Shown piece after piece: positions 1 through 7,272 of a stretch of 25,515 nucleotides of DNA. The stretch spans positions 1 through 25,515 of the forward strand of contig QHXE01000333.1 of NCBI GenBank assembly GCA_003222835.1, read 5' to 3'. The position numbers were made by a program, and so were the translations under genes. Each line of letters opens with the position of its first letter. The first letter of the stretch is position 1. The stretch comes from Acidobacteriota bacterium (GTDB taxonomy: Bacteria; Acidobacteriota; Blastocatellia; Pyrinomonadales; Pyrinomonadaceae). The notes under the pieces were generated by a model. It was not told the origin of the DNA, did no database searches, and worked only from the letters and a program-made list of their open reading frames with translations.

Positions 1-465
1 ATTGCCGATGCTGGTCCATGTCCCGGTAGTTGCATCATACAATTCCGCGCTGTTAAGTGGGCCGCAGGGCTGTGACGAACCGCAACCACCGGCGATTACG
101 ACCTTGCCGTTTGTCAATAACGTCGCTGTGTGAAGGTAGCGACCCGTCTTCAGATTGCCGGTCTCATTCCAATTTTCAGTTGCATCATAGAGTTCTGCAC
201 TGGCGGCAGCCACTCCGGCGCCCAGATCTTCGCCGCCGGCAACCAGGACTTTACCATTGGGGAGGAGCGTTGCCGTGTGGTTAAGGCGGCCTTTGTTGAG
301 ATTCGAACTCAAGTTCCAGCCAGGTATAGATAAAGTCGCATCAGGCTGCGATGGTCTGATTGTCGCTTTGACGAATTTTGAAACCGGAGAACCGTTGAGG
401 ATCAAACCGCCCAAAGCCAGGAGCAGCCCAATGACGCGTGGAATATTTTTCGCCGGATTTCTCAT
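1..465 (-). CDS. Secreted Kelch-repeat protein, N-terminal part (gene runs off the left edge)
   Basis: The reverse strand is open from an ATG at 465 to the window edge, giving 155 residues. An in-frame TAG lies just upstream, so this ATG is the likely start. The N-terminus has basic residues and then a hydrophobic run (VIGLLLALGGLIL), which fits a signal peptide or anchor. Two repeat units follow with the Kelch/galactose-oxidase pattern: a GR.xHTATLL step, NGKVL/VVxAGG, then SAELYDATxxxW. Kelch blades of this kind form extracytoplasmic beta-propellers, often in large acidobacterial surface or secreted proteins. The ligand or substrate cannot be inferred, since most of the protein lies outside the window. 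No convincing ribosome-binding site is visible. A hyphenated palindrome (522-539, AACTATG-atga-CATAGTT) sits 57 bp upstream and could be an operator, which is speculation. Confidence 0.82.
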   Translation of the reverse strand, partial: MRNPAKNIPRVIGLLLALGGLILNGSPVSKFVKATIRPSQPDATLSIPGWNLSSNLNKGRLNHTATLLPNGKVLVAGGEDLGAGVAAASAELYDATENWNETGNLKTGRYLHTATLLTNGKVVIAGGCGSSQPCGPLNSAELYDATTGTWTSIGN

Positions 466-978
466 AGAGTATCGAGACTAATAAGACAATAGACAGAGCC
501 GTGCTTGCCCAGTCGTCGGGCAACTATGATGACATAGTTCTCAACTAGTAAGGAAGCGGTTTTGAGATATTGGAAGTGTGACTTACCCGGCAACTGGGCC
601 GCACGGCTCGCCGACGGGGCCACCGCTCAGGGGATCCGCGCAAGTCCGTTCCGTCGGCGTGGCGCCGGTGTCCATGCTCCTAATCTTTTTTCTTGTTACC
701 CTCCAGCACCCGCTCCCAGCGAGATTGGTTAACCACCAGGCCGTGTCCAACCTTCTGGATGTCAGGCTGAAACTCATCAAGCTTGACGGGGACCGGCCTA
801 ATAACTAACCGTTTTAACGGTTTCGACCGCGCGAGGAAGCCGTTAAAAACGACTAAGCGTTGTAGTTTTCCTTCCGCCGCCCCCAGCTAAAACTGGGTAT
901 GAGAGTACTTGCACTTCTCGGCATACCTCACCCACCTTTGTCTATTTACCATTTTCCATTTACCATTTACTCGCCTTT
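466..978. other. Intergenic region between divergent genes, with hairpins and a possible gene remnant
   Basis: No complete gene is supported in these 513 bp. Visible structure includes a palindrome at 522-539, a 9-bp inverted repeat CGCCGACGG/CCGTCGGCG at 609-617 and 651-659, and a CCGTTTTAACGG hairpin near 809-820 echoed by CCGTTAAAAACG near 840-851. On the minus strand a frame is open from about 889 down to a TAG near 687. Its C-terminal half reads like protein (VKLDEFQPDIQKV...SRWERVLEGN) but has no ATG start, so it may be a decayed gene end or a dispersed repeat. Just before the 979 start the sequence is a run of TTTACCATTT-like repeats. Confidence 0.45.
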
Positions 979-2286
979 ATGGAAATCGAATTAGCGGTCA
1001 GCTTTCTCCTACTCCTGGCACTGACATTTCTGGCGACGGTGGACATGGCTTTCGGCCAGTTGAGCGACATCGGGCTCCGGCGTCTCGCCTCTGAAGCGGA
1101 AGAGCATCCGGCCGCGCGATCCACGCCCTTCCTGACAGAGATTCTCGAAAATCGCGCTCGGTTCAGCTTCAGTCTCTCAGCCACGATCCAGATTCTACTG
1201 GTGGCATTCGCGGTGCTTGTCACGTACATTTCGGTCCAGTGGTTTTCGGAAAGCAGTCTGGCCCTTTTCGTCTCGCTTTTGTCGGGTCTGGTGTTGGCGG
1301 GAATCTTTCGGCAGTTCATTCCGCGCCTTATCTCTTTGCGAAATCCGGAAGGAAAGCTTTTAAGGCTCTTGCCAGTACTGCGCCCGTTCTATCGCGCTCT
1401 CACTTTCGCGGCTGAGCCATGGCATCGTTCGTTCGATCGGTTGCGCCAGCAGGAGGAGATGGAAGAAGCTACCGCCGAGGAAGAACCAGCCGACGCCGCG
1501 GACGACATCCAGGCGCTGATCGACGTTGGCGAAGCTGAAGGCATCATCGAGGAAGAAGAGCGTGAGCTGATCCATTCGGCCATCGAGTTCGGCGACACGC
1601 GCGTCAGCGAAGTGATGACACCGCGCACCGAAATTGTGGCGTTATCGAAGACCGCCACGGTCCGTGAAGCGCGCAACCTCATGATCGAATCGAGGCACTC
1701 GCGGCTGCCGGTCTATCGCGATCAAATCGACAACGTCGAGGGAATCATCTACGTGCGCGATTTGTTGCCATCGTTGGCTACGGGAAAAGCGGATTCTCCA
1801 ATTGCGCCTTTCATTAGACAGGTTTATCTGGTGCCTGAGACGAAACCGGTTGCCAAGCTGCTGCGGGAAATGCAAAAGGCACACGCCTACCTGGCAATGG
1901 TGATTGATGAATATGGAGGCATCGCGGGTCTCGTAACGGTCGAAGACATTCTGGAAGAGATCGTCGGCGAGATCGAAGACGAAGACATCAGCGGTGAAGA
2001 AGCGGAAGAGATTGTGGCCTCCGCGGATGGAGCTTATGAGGTGCTGGGAGGGACCGAGATTGGGAAAATTGAACGCTTGTTCGGAATGGAAATCGAAGCC
2101 GATGACTTCACCACGATTGCGGGCTTGGTGATTGCGCAAAAAGGGAGCGTTCCGCGCACGGGCGAGCATTTGAGTTTTCGCGGTCTCGAGGTTGACATCC
2201 TTGACGCGGACGAAAAGCGGATCTGTCGTTTGAAATTAAGACGAGCAGAAGAAGCCAAAGCAGAGGACGCAACGGCGAACCGATGA
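979..2286 (+). CDS. CNNM/CBS-domain membrane protein (CorC/HlyC, hemolysin-like family)
   Basis: The 435-residue protein has three hydrophobic segments in the N-terminal CNNM (DUF21-like) part, at about residues 4-22, 68-87 and 91-113. A charged linker with many Glu follows, then a CBS pair: the first begins at the typical VSEVMTPRTEIV motif near residue 209, the second contains the MVIDEYGGIAGLVTVEDILEEIVGEI motif near 310-335. A CorC_HlyC C-terminal domain follows (GTEIGKIERLFG to the end). Members are inner-membrane proteins linked to magnesium or cobalt efflux and divalent-cation homeostasis; the old name hemolysin C is misleading. Length is normal for the family. The start ATG at 979 gives a sensible first membrane segment, although no strong ribosome-binding site precedes it. 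Its stop codon overlaps the next start (ATGA), so the CWC gene is probably co-translated. Confidence 0.9.
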   Translation: MEIELAVSFLLLLALTFLATVDMAFGQLSDIGLRRLASEAEEHPAARSTPFLTEILENRARFSFSLSATIQILLVAFAVLVTYISVQWFSESSLALFVSLLSGLVLAGIFRQFIPRLISLRNPEGKLLRLLPVLRPFYRALTFAAEPWHRSFDRLRQQEEMEEATAEEEPADAADDIQALIDVGEAEGIIEEEERELIHSAIEFGDTRVSEVMTPRTEIVALSKTATVREARNLMIESRHSRLPVYRDQIDNVEGIIYVRDLLPSLATGKADSPIAPFIRQVYLVPETKPVAKLLREMQKAHAYLAMVIDEYGGIAGLVTVEDILEEIVGEIEDEDISGEEAEEIVASADGAYEVLGGTEIGKIERLFGMEIEADDFTTIAGLVIAQKGSVPRTGEHLSFRGLEVDILDADEKRICRLKLRRAEEAKAEDATANR

Positions 2287-2519
2287 CGAGCAAACTAAGA
2301 AAACTTGCGGGAATATTTTCGCCGAGGCTCGCTGGAGCTTCAGTCTGTGAGGCGTGTGGCAATGAGTTTTCATGCGGAGCAAGTTTGCGTGGCTGTTGGT
2401 GTTCCGAGATCAAATTGACTGATGAAACGCGCGCGGAATTGCGCTCGCGCTATTGCGGTTGTCTATGTCGTGATTGCCTTGAGCGCCTGTCAGAACCGCC
2501 TGCGGTAGCGGGCGGTTGA
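2283..2519 (+). CDS. Cysteine-rich CWC family protein
   Basis: This 78-residue protein has nine cysteines: C22/C25, C31, C38/C40 (the CWC motif), C58/C60/C62 and C65. The order CxxCG...C...CWC...CxCxCxxC matches the small cysteine-rich CWC family, probably a metal-binding fold of unknown function. It starts at an ATG overlapping the stop of the upstream CNNM gene (ATGA), which implies translational coupling. The last nine residues (EPPAVAGG and what precedes them) and the stop codon lie in a dispersed palindromic DNA repeat (2490-2579). The original C-terminus may therefore have been replaced by repeat sequence. The family assignment comes from motif recognition only. Confidence 0.75.
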   Translation: MTSKLRKLAGIFSPRLAGASVCEACGNEFSCGASLRGCWCSEIKLTDETRAELRSRYCGCLCRDCLERLSEPPAVAGG

Positions 2520-2579
2520 TCTTGAAGCGCGCCAATAGTTAGTAACATCGCAGATCAAACACCCGCTACCGCCTTCTGA
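2490..2579. repeat. 90-bp palindromic (REPIN/MITE-like) element at the 3' end of the CWC gene
   Basis: Nested inverted repeats can fold this segment into one long hairpin: TCAGAA (2490-2495) with TTCTGA (2574-2579), GCGGTAGCGGG (2502-2512) with CCCGCTACCGC (2562-2572), and TTGATC (2516-2521) with GATCAA (2553-2558). The left arm, TCAGAACCGCCTGCGGTAGC and on, is clearly related to the two tandem repeats inside the downstream gene at 3389-3460. It supplies the last codons and the stop of the CWC gene. It may also act as a transcription terminator, though no T-run follows. Confidence 0.75.
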
Positions 2580-2653
2580 CGTTGACAACACACGCTGGCT
2601 CGCCGACTATCATTTTTCACGTTCCATAAATCACGAATCAGTTCCGTAAAGTC

Positions 2654-3856
2654 TTGGCAAAGAAGCAAAGCAAATTTCTGCGTGGCCGGCGGATTGATCC
2701 GAAACCAATCACGGCTAATGTCAAACTCACTGACCTTGTTGATGGTGCGTTCCTGGCCTATAACGCTGCGCGCCTGCGTGAAGCATGTTGGCTCTTCACA
2801 CACAAAATGCTGGCGCCGGATGTTACGGTCGGCGTAACTTTGACCGGCGCCCTGACGCCCGCGGGCCTTGGTATGTCAGCTTTGATTCCGCTGATCAAGG
2901 CCGGCTTCATCGACTGGATAATCTCCACTGGCGCGAACTTCTATCACGACACGCACTTTGGCATCGGTCTGTCCATGCACGAAGGCAACGCGCAGATTTC
3001 GGATATCGTGCTGCGCGATGAACAGGTCGTGCGTATCTATGACATCTTCTTCGATTATTCGGTGCTGCTCAATACCGATCAGTTCTTCCGCCGCGTGATC
3101 GAAGGGCCCGAATTTCAGAAGCCAATGTCCACGGCTGAATTTCATTATCGTGCGGGAAGATATGTGCTCGAACGCGAAAGGAAGTTGGGACTTAAGAACA
3201 AATCGCTACTGGCTGCCGCGCATGTACATGCGGTGCCGCTTTACACGTCTTCACCGGGAGATTCGTCGATCGGCATGAATGTAGCGGCCAAAGCTTTGCA
3301 GGGAAATAAACTAGCCTTCGATCCTTCGCTGGACGTGAACGAAACTGCGGCGATCGTTTTGGCGGCAAAGCGCGGGTTGATTCGCGACCGTGTCAGTACC
3401 CAGAGCGGTAGCGACCGGTCCCAACGTGTCAGTACCGCGAGCGGTAGCGACCGGATCAACCGCAGTTCAAGATTCAAATCAGGCCGATCCGCAATCTTCA
3501 TTCTGGGCGGCGGCTCGCCGAAAAACTTCGCGCTGCAAACTGAGCCGCAGATCCAAGAGGTGCTCGGCATCGACGAACGAGGTCACGACTATTTTCTGCA
3601 AGTCACCGACGCGCGTGCGGACACGGGAGGCCTTTCAGGCGCAACGCCCGGCGAGGCCGTCTCGTGGGGCAAAGTCGATCCCGATCGCTTGCCCGACGCC
3701 GTCGTTTGCTATCTCGATTCGACGGTGGCGCTCCCCATTATTACCGCGTATGCTTTAGCGAAGCACAAACCCCGACCGCCGCGACGGCTTTATGAACGTC
3801 GTGAAGAGTTTATGCAATTGCTGTTGAGTGAATACGAAAAATCGAGCAGGAAATAG
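2654..3856 (+). CDS. Deoxyhypusine synthase family protein (bacterial DHS-like)
   Basis: The 400-residue protein has the fold signature of NAD-dependent deoxyhypusine synthases. It has [11 protein letters not shown], the [10 protein letters not shown] segment (NAD/substrate pocket), the [11 protein letters not shown] loop, and a late [14 protein letters not shown] motif whose lysine, K340, matches the catalytic lysine of eukaryotic DHS. Bacteria lack eIF5A, so the substrate is probably not eIF5A; DHS homologues can act in polyamine chemistry such as homospermidine formation, but the reaction here is undetermined. The start is a TTG at 2654, forced by an upstream in-frame TAA and the lack of an earlier start; the ribosome-binding site is weak. 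Residues 246-269 are two 12-residue units encoded by tandem DNA repeats, probably a surface-loop insertion just before the GGGSPKN strand. The gene sits between two palindromic repeat elements. Confidence 0.82.
   Translation: MAKKQSKFLRGRRIDPKPITANVKLTDLVDGAFLAYNAARLREACWLFTHKMLAPDVTVGVTLTGALTPAGLGMSALIPLIKAGFIDWIISTGANFYHDTHFGIGLSMHEGNAQISDIVLRDEQVVRIYDIFFDYSVLLNTDQFFRRVIEGPEFQKPMSTAEFHYRAGRYVLERERKLGLKNKSLLAAAHVHAVPLYTSSPGDSSIGMNVAAKALQGNKLAFDPSLDVNETAAIVLAAKRGLIRDRVSTQSGSDRSQRVSTASGSDRINRSSRFKSGRSAIFILGGGSPKNFALQTEPQIQEVLGIDERGHDYFLQVTDARADTGGLSGATPGEAVSWGKVDPDRLPDAVVCYLDSTVALPIITAYALAKHKPRPPRRLYERREEFMQLLLSEYEKSSRK
3389..3460 (+). repeat. Two tandem 36-bp repeats inside the DHS-like coding sequence
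   Basis: Copies at 3389-3424 and 3425-3460 both contain GTGTCAGTACC followed by GAGCGGTAGCGACCGG. The period is 36 bp, so the frame is kept and each copy encodes RVSTxSGSDRxx. The unit is related to the left arm of the palindromic element at 2490-2520 (TCAG.ACCGC..GCGGTAGCG..CGG). This is therefore a dispersed intergenic repeat that has colonised a gene. Confidence 0.85.
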
Positions 3857-3878
3857 CCCGAGCACTGTGCCAGCAATT

Positions 3879-4010
3879 CCCTCTCCCTTTGGGAGTGTAC
3901 AGGGTGAGGGCGCAGCTGAGGGGAATGAAGAAGATATTCTCTTATTCTTAGTTATGCGGTTGGGTGGTCATCGCTAAGCCTCTCCCTAACCCTCTCTCAA
4001 ATGGAGAGGG
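3879..4010. repeat. REPIN-like doublet of inverted G-rich/C-rich repeats
   Basis: The intergenic region carries one copy at 3879-3910 (CCCTCTCCCTTTGGGAG then AGGGTGAGGG) and an inverted copy at 3979-4010 (CCTCTCCCTAACCCTCTC then GGAGAGGG). Each folds into a short hairpin and the two can pair with each other across about 70 bp. The arrangement resembles REP doublets (REPINs). The element separates the DHS-like gene from the cysteine-cluster gene and may weaken read-through. Confidence 0.65.
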
Positions 4011-4037
4011 CGACTCAACCGAAGAGCGAGTTGTTTA

Positions 4038-4433
4038 GTGAATAAAGCGCGAAGCTACTACAATTGTTCGAAGTGTCCGGCGTATTGTTGCTCGATCTAC
4101 GAGCGCGTTCAGGTTACCAAGCGCGACATCAAACGCCTGGCGAATCATTTCAATATGGATTTTGCGACTGCCCAAAAGCGTTTCACCACAACCTGGGAAG
4201 GCGAGCGGATTCTGCGGAGAAAGGCAGATCCGATTTTCGGCAAGGCCTGCAGGTTTCTCGACGCGAAGACGCGCCAATGCACCATCTATTTCGCGCGCCC
4301 ACAGGTCTGTCGCGAATTTCCCGCGCGCGCCCGCTGCGCCTACTACGACCTGCTGACATTTGAGCGCAGCCAGCAAGGGGATGACACCGTGGTGCCCCTA
4401 GTGCAAATCACTTTTCGAAACGGAGAGAAATAA
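4038..4433 (+). CDS. YkgJ-type CxxCxxxCC cysteine-cluster protein
   Basis: This 131-residue protein has the arrangement C10-x2-C13-x3-C17-C18 near the N-terminus, then C71, C81, C91 and C100, with GKACRFLD...QCTIYxxRPxVCREFP around the second group. That is the hallmark of the zinc/iron-chelating YkgJ family (an Fe-S or metal-binding domain), whose cellular role is mostly unknown. The start is a GTG at 4038 in a weakly purine-rich context; no ATG lies in frame before the first cysteine motif. Length is typical for the family. The following small gene is on the same strand after about 80 bp, so the two may be co-transcribed. Confidence 0.8.
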   Translation: MNKARSYYNCSKCPAYCCSIYERVQVTKRDIKRLANHFNMDFATAQKRFTTTWEGERILRRKADPIFGKACRFLDAKTRQCTIYFARPQVCREFPARARCAYYDLLTFERSQQGDDTVVPLVQITFRNGEK

Positions 4434-4518
4434 TCTGGAGAACACGGTTCAGAGTTCAATCTTCAGATTGTCTTTCCGGCAAAAGCAAACTAAAGTTTGA
4501 ACTCAAGACAGTTTGCCA

Positions 4519-4734
4519 ATGGAAGAATTACTTTCAAAACTCGTGGGCAGCAAGATCGATGTCGTCTGCTATGGCGCGTCGAGTTTGCGTGGTGAAGTGG
4601 TAACAGTCAAAGGCGGCGTACTGCAACTAAAGGACGACGAAGATCAGATTTGCCACGTCGCCATCGATAAGATTATCGCCGTCTGGGAAAAGCGGGACAA
4701 AGAACGCCACCCGGGGTTTGTGTTCAAGAGCTAA
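4519..4734 (+). CDS. Small Sm-like/SH3-barrel protein (MM0924-like)
   Basis: The 71-residue protein (start ATG at 4519; a TTG at 4513 would add two residues) has short alternating hydrophobic strands: VGSKIDVVCYG, SLRGEVVTVKGGVLQLKD, CHVAIDKIIAVWEK. The pattern resembles a single-domain LSm or SH3-like barrel, with a conserved-looking end HPGFVFKS. I recall similar proteins annotated as the MM0924 family, without defined function; this cannot be verified here. It is the last gene of the plus-strand group and ends 23 bp before a strong bidirectional terminator. Confidence 0.68.
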   Translation: MEELLSKLVGSKIDVVCYGASSLRGEVVTVKGGVLQLKDDEDQICHVAIDKIIAVWEKRDKERHPGFVFKS

Positions 4735-4757
4735 GCCAAGGGACTAACCGTAAAAAA

Positions 4758-4791
4758 GAAAGCCGCGGGGAAATCATTTCCGGCGGCTTTC
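4758..4791. terminator. Bidirectional intrinsic terminator between convergent genes
   Basis: A perfect 9-bp stem GAAAGCCGC (4758-4766) and GCGGCTTTC (4783-4791) encloses a loop with an inner GGAAAT/ATTTCC pairing. On the minus strand it is followed by a T-run (AAAAAA at 4752-4757 on the plus strand). On the plus strand CTTTCTCATTTCC follows. It lies between the Sm-like gene ending at 4734 and the NlpC/P60 gene ending at 4812, so it can serve both. Confidence 0.85.
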
Positions 4792-4811
4792 TCATTTCCA
4801 TCGGCATGCGT

Positions 4812-5477
4812 TTACGGTTCGTTATCTTCCTCAACGGCGAGGGCCGTCGTCGCAGGCTTGGCAGCTTTTGACTTTGCGCTCGTTGTTGGCGTCTGGGCCG
4901 ATTCCAGCGGCACTCGCCGAAAACCATCTACGCGCGACAGCCAGTAATCGTTGAAAGGAGAATAGACTACGCCGTGATGGCGGGAAGAATGATAGAAACC
5001 TTTTTCATCGGCAACGATGCCAATGTGGGTGAGACCGCTGAAAAAAACCAGGGTTCCGAACTTAAACTGCTCTTCCTTTGGCGGCGCAGCAAATGTTGCC
5101 CAATAGGATCGCGCTGGGCCACGGTCAAAATTGAAGCCGGCTTCCTGAAAAGAGCGCCAGACAAAACCTGAACAATCGAAAGAGTTGGGCCCGGTCCCCG
5201 TATAGTGATACGTCGCTCCCAAATGCGACTCAATCGCAGTTAACAAAAGTTGACTAATGCCAGCCGCCGCCCTACGTATTTGCACAGACCGAGGGCGCGC
5301 GTCTTCGACTGCCGCAGGAACTGCAACCTCCGTTTCCAATCGTTTGGAACCATTCGCGTCAATGGTAGTGTTGGTTTGACGTGGATCAGCCTCGCTGCTC
5401 TGCGCGGCGACGCTCGCGGTTAATGAAAAGGCGAAACAGGCGACGAGAAAATGGGGGAACGGTCTGCGAAAATTCAA
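4812..5477 (-). CDS. NlpC/P60 family cell-wall hydrolase, exported
   Basis: The 221-residue protein starts with a signal peptide (basic start, hydrophobic core at 9-22, cleavage probably after AVAAQ near residue 26). The C-terminal half, residues 80-190, is an NlpC/P60 cysteine peptidase domain. C102 lies in FDCSGFVWRSF, H151 in LTHIGIV, and H163 in GFYHSS completes the likely triad. Such enzymes cut peptidoglycan stem peptides (gamma-D-Glu-diaminopimelate or related bonds) in the periplasm. The start is a TTG at 5477; an in-frame TAG lies just upstream and an AGG-containing site precedes it at about 8 nt. A low-complexity Ala/Thr-rich tail follows the domain. It is convergent with the Sm-like gene and shares its terminator. 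Confidence 0.85.
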   Translation of the reverse strand: MNFRRPFPHFLVACFAFSLTASVAAQSSEADPRQTNTTIDANGSKRLETEVAVPAAVEDARPRSVQIRRAAAGISQLLLTAIESHLGATYHYTGTGPNSFDCSGFVWRSFQEAGFNFDRGPARSYWATFAAPPKEEQFKFGTLVFFSGLTHIGIVADEKGFYHSSRHHGVVYSPFNDYWLSRVDGFRRVPLESAQTPTTSAKSKAAKPATTALAVEEDNEP

Positions 5478-5772
5478 GGGGGTTACCTAATCTCCTATTC
5501 AGTTCTTTTGCTAAACGCTCAAAGCGTGAGGATTGAGCGAAACGGATCCTACCCTTACTGAGGGTTATGAACAAGAAGCAATGTGACTGTTTCGTGATAA
5601 AGCATCAGCACGCAGGGAAAACTGGATTGAATGAGTTCGCTCGGGGAACCGCCCCGAACTCAAAGGTGGAAACGAAAGGCAAACGCAGTACGATCAAGAG
5701 ACACGAGCCGGTCAAAGTGATGTTTCGATGGGGGAATGCAGGACGAATGTCAAGCGGACAATGATTTTTTCG
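5478..5772. other. Intergenic region upstream of the NlpC/P60 gene
   Basis: No gene is supported in these 295 bp; the short plus-strand frame at 5567-5764 has no family features. A hairpin at 5633-5661 (GAGTT..CGGGG aaccg CCCCG-AACTC) lies downstream of the protease gene on the minus strand, but no T-run follows. It may be a weak terminator or part of the NlpC leader. Confidence 0.4.
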
Positions 5773-6972
5773 CTATCGCTGCATCTCAGCTAGCAACTTC
5801 TTATTCAAATCCGGGGCAATCGATTCGAGGACATGGCTTTGTGTCAGAGCCCCTTCGCGATCCCCGATCTCGAGATACGCAAGGCCGAGATTGTAATAAG
5901 CCTCGGGCTGCTCGGGCTGCAGGTGCGCGGCTTGTTTGTAGGCAGCAATCGCCTCGTTGAAGTGCCCGGCATAGTAGTAAGCGTCACCCAGTTTGTTGTG
6001 GGCATCGGCGGAGTTCGGACGAAGTTGAATGGCGTGCTGATAAGCCCGGATCGCTTCGTCGTTACGTCCTTGTTTTACTTTGCAATAGCCGATTTGAATC
6101 CACGTCTCTGGCCGGCGCGGATTGCGGTTGGCGGCCGTCTCAAAATAGCTGAGCGCGCTGTCATAATTTCCCAACCACAAAGAATCGATTCCACCTCTGT
6201 ACCACAATTCTGCCAGCACCTCAGGTTGAGTTGTCGATTTGGTTTTTGACGCCAATTGATCGAATGCGATTAGCTGTTCCGGCCGAAGTGAAGCGATGCG
6301 CGCAACTCCCAGTGCGAGATTGATGTTCTGGCCGTTGGTGACTTTGACCGTGACGATGCCAATCACCTGTCCGCTCATGTTCAAAAGCGGACTGCCACTG
6401 TTACCGTGCGAAACCGGAGCAGTGATCTGAATGATGCGACCGACAGCAGGTACTTCACGCACGGCGGAAACGATGCCATCGCTGACCGAGCCTTCCAGTC
6501 GTAGAGGATTCCCGATCAGAAAAACTTGCTCACCTTCGTCAGGCAAAGCAGTCGCCAGCGTCAGCGGACGCGAACGTTCTGCGGGCGCGACGACGCTGAG
6601 CAACGCAAGATCGGCTTCTTCATCCACGGCCAAAGCACCCGCGACTGGATACGTCCGGCCTTTGCCTTCGAGCGTATGAATCTCGACTCGACCCGCGCCG
6701 CGAATGACGTGCATGTTAGTAACGACCTGTCCCGGGCGGATAAAGAATCCGCTGCCGCTGATCAGCGGCTCTCCCTTCGCGTCATAAGTCAGGACCGAAA
6801 CAACCGAAGGCTTAACGCGCCGCACAAGATCGGGAAGCGATTCCTGTGTTTGTCCTACAACCTTCAGGTTGTCGAGTTTCGCGGTATCGGAATTCGCATC
6901 CTGTGCCCGAACCGCCTGAACACTCGCAATTAGGAACAGACAAACGACGAGACAGAGGGTATTCTTTCTCAA
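5773..6972 (-). CDS. Exported trypsin-like (S1C/HtrA-type) serine protease with TPR repeats
   Basis: The 399-residue protein has a signal peptide (residues 1-24, ending VRAQ) and then a trypsin-like protease domain at about 45-235. Its catalytic triad is H88 (VVTNMHVI), D121 (EADLALL) and S192 (SHGNSGSPL). There is no PDZ domain; instead residues of about 255-385 form three to four TPR units (e.g. PETWIQIGYCKVKQGRNDEA, ADAHNKLGDAYYYAGHFNEA, PEAYYNLGLAYLEIGDREGA) that probably bind partners. The likely location is the periplasm. The start is a TTG at 6972, chosen because AGGAG lies 7-8 nt upstream and the signal peptide begins directly after it. Its role (protein quality control or regulated proteolysis) is inferred from the family. 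It lies downstream of rpoC but beyond the rpoC terminator, so it is probably transcribed separately. Confidence 0.88.
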   Translation of the reverse strand: MRKNTLCLVVCLFLIASVQAVRAQDANSDTAKLDNLKVVGQTQESLPDLVRRVKPSVVSVLTYDAKGEPLISGSGFFIRPGQVVTNMHVIRGAGRVEIHTLEGKGRTYPVAGALAVDEEADLALLSVVAPAERSRPLTLATALPDEGEQVFLIGNPLRLEGSVSDGIVSAVREVPAVGRIIQITAPVSHGNSGSPLLNMSGQVIGIVTVKVTNGQNINLALGVARIASLRPEQLIAFDQLASKTKSTTQPEVLAELWYRGGIDSLWLGNYDSALSYFETAANRNPRRPETWIQIGYCKVKQGRNDEAIRAYQHAIQLRPNSADAHNKLGDAYYYAGHFNEAIAAYKQAAHLQPEQPEAYYNLGLAYLEIGDREGALTQSHVLESIAPDLNKKLLAEMQR

Positions 6973-7203
6973 GGTAGATCTCCTGCTTCGAAACTACAAA
7001 CGAGACTGAAAGCAGCTACAGCACGTAACCGCGTAATGCCTGCCGGCGATGTTTTGAATTTGCCGCGCTACTCGCGAAAGCAACGCGACGGTCGGGAATA
7101 GTCTGGCGGAGGTTATGGAACCGCCACCTGGCGAGGCATATTACCGCAAGGCTCGGTGAATTGGAAGCTGGAATTTAGATCTTGGTCAGAAAACCGCCGC
7201 CCG

Positions 7204-7242
7204 AAAAGACAAAACCGACAAAAGCAATGCGCCTTTGCCGGT
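7204..7242 (-). terminator. Intrinsic terminator after rpoC
   Basis: Read on the minus strand, ACCGGCAAAGG and CTTTTGTCGGT form an 11-bp stem (two G-U pairs) around a 7-nt loop. TTTTGTCTTTT follows directly. It starts about 30 nt after the rpoC stop and probably closes the long rpl/rpo operon. The rest of the 6973-7272 spacer shows no gene. Confidence 0.85.
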
Positions 7243-7272
7243 TTCTGGTTAAGTGTTGAGGATCGAAGTTGG

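Noticed and set aside
3389..3460. CRISPR array
   Set aside because: Only two directly adjacent 36-bp units exist, without spacers, inside a coding frame and with no cas genes nearby.
5567..5764. Small plus-strand gene of 65 codons
   Set aside because: There is no recognisable domain and no convincing ribosome-binding site, and it overlaps a hairpin in the leader region of the NlpC gene.
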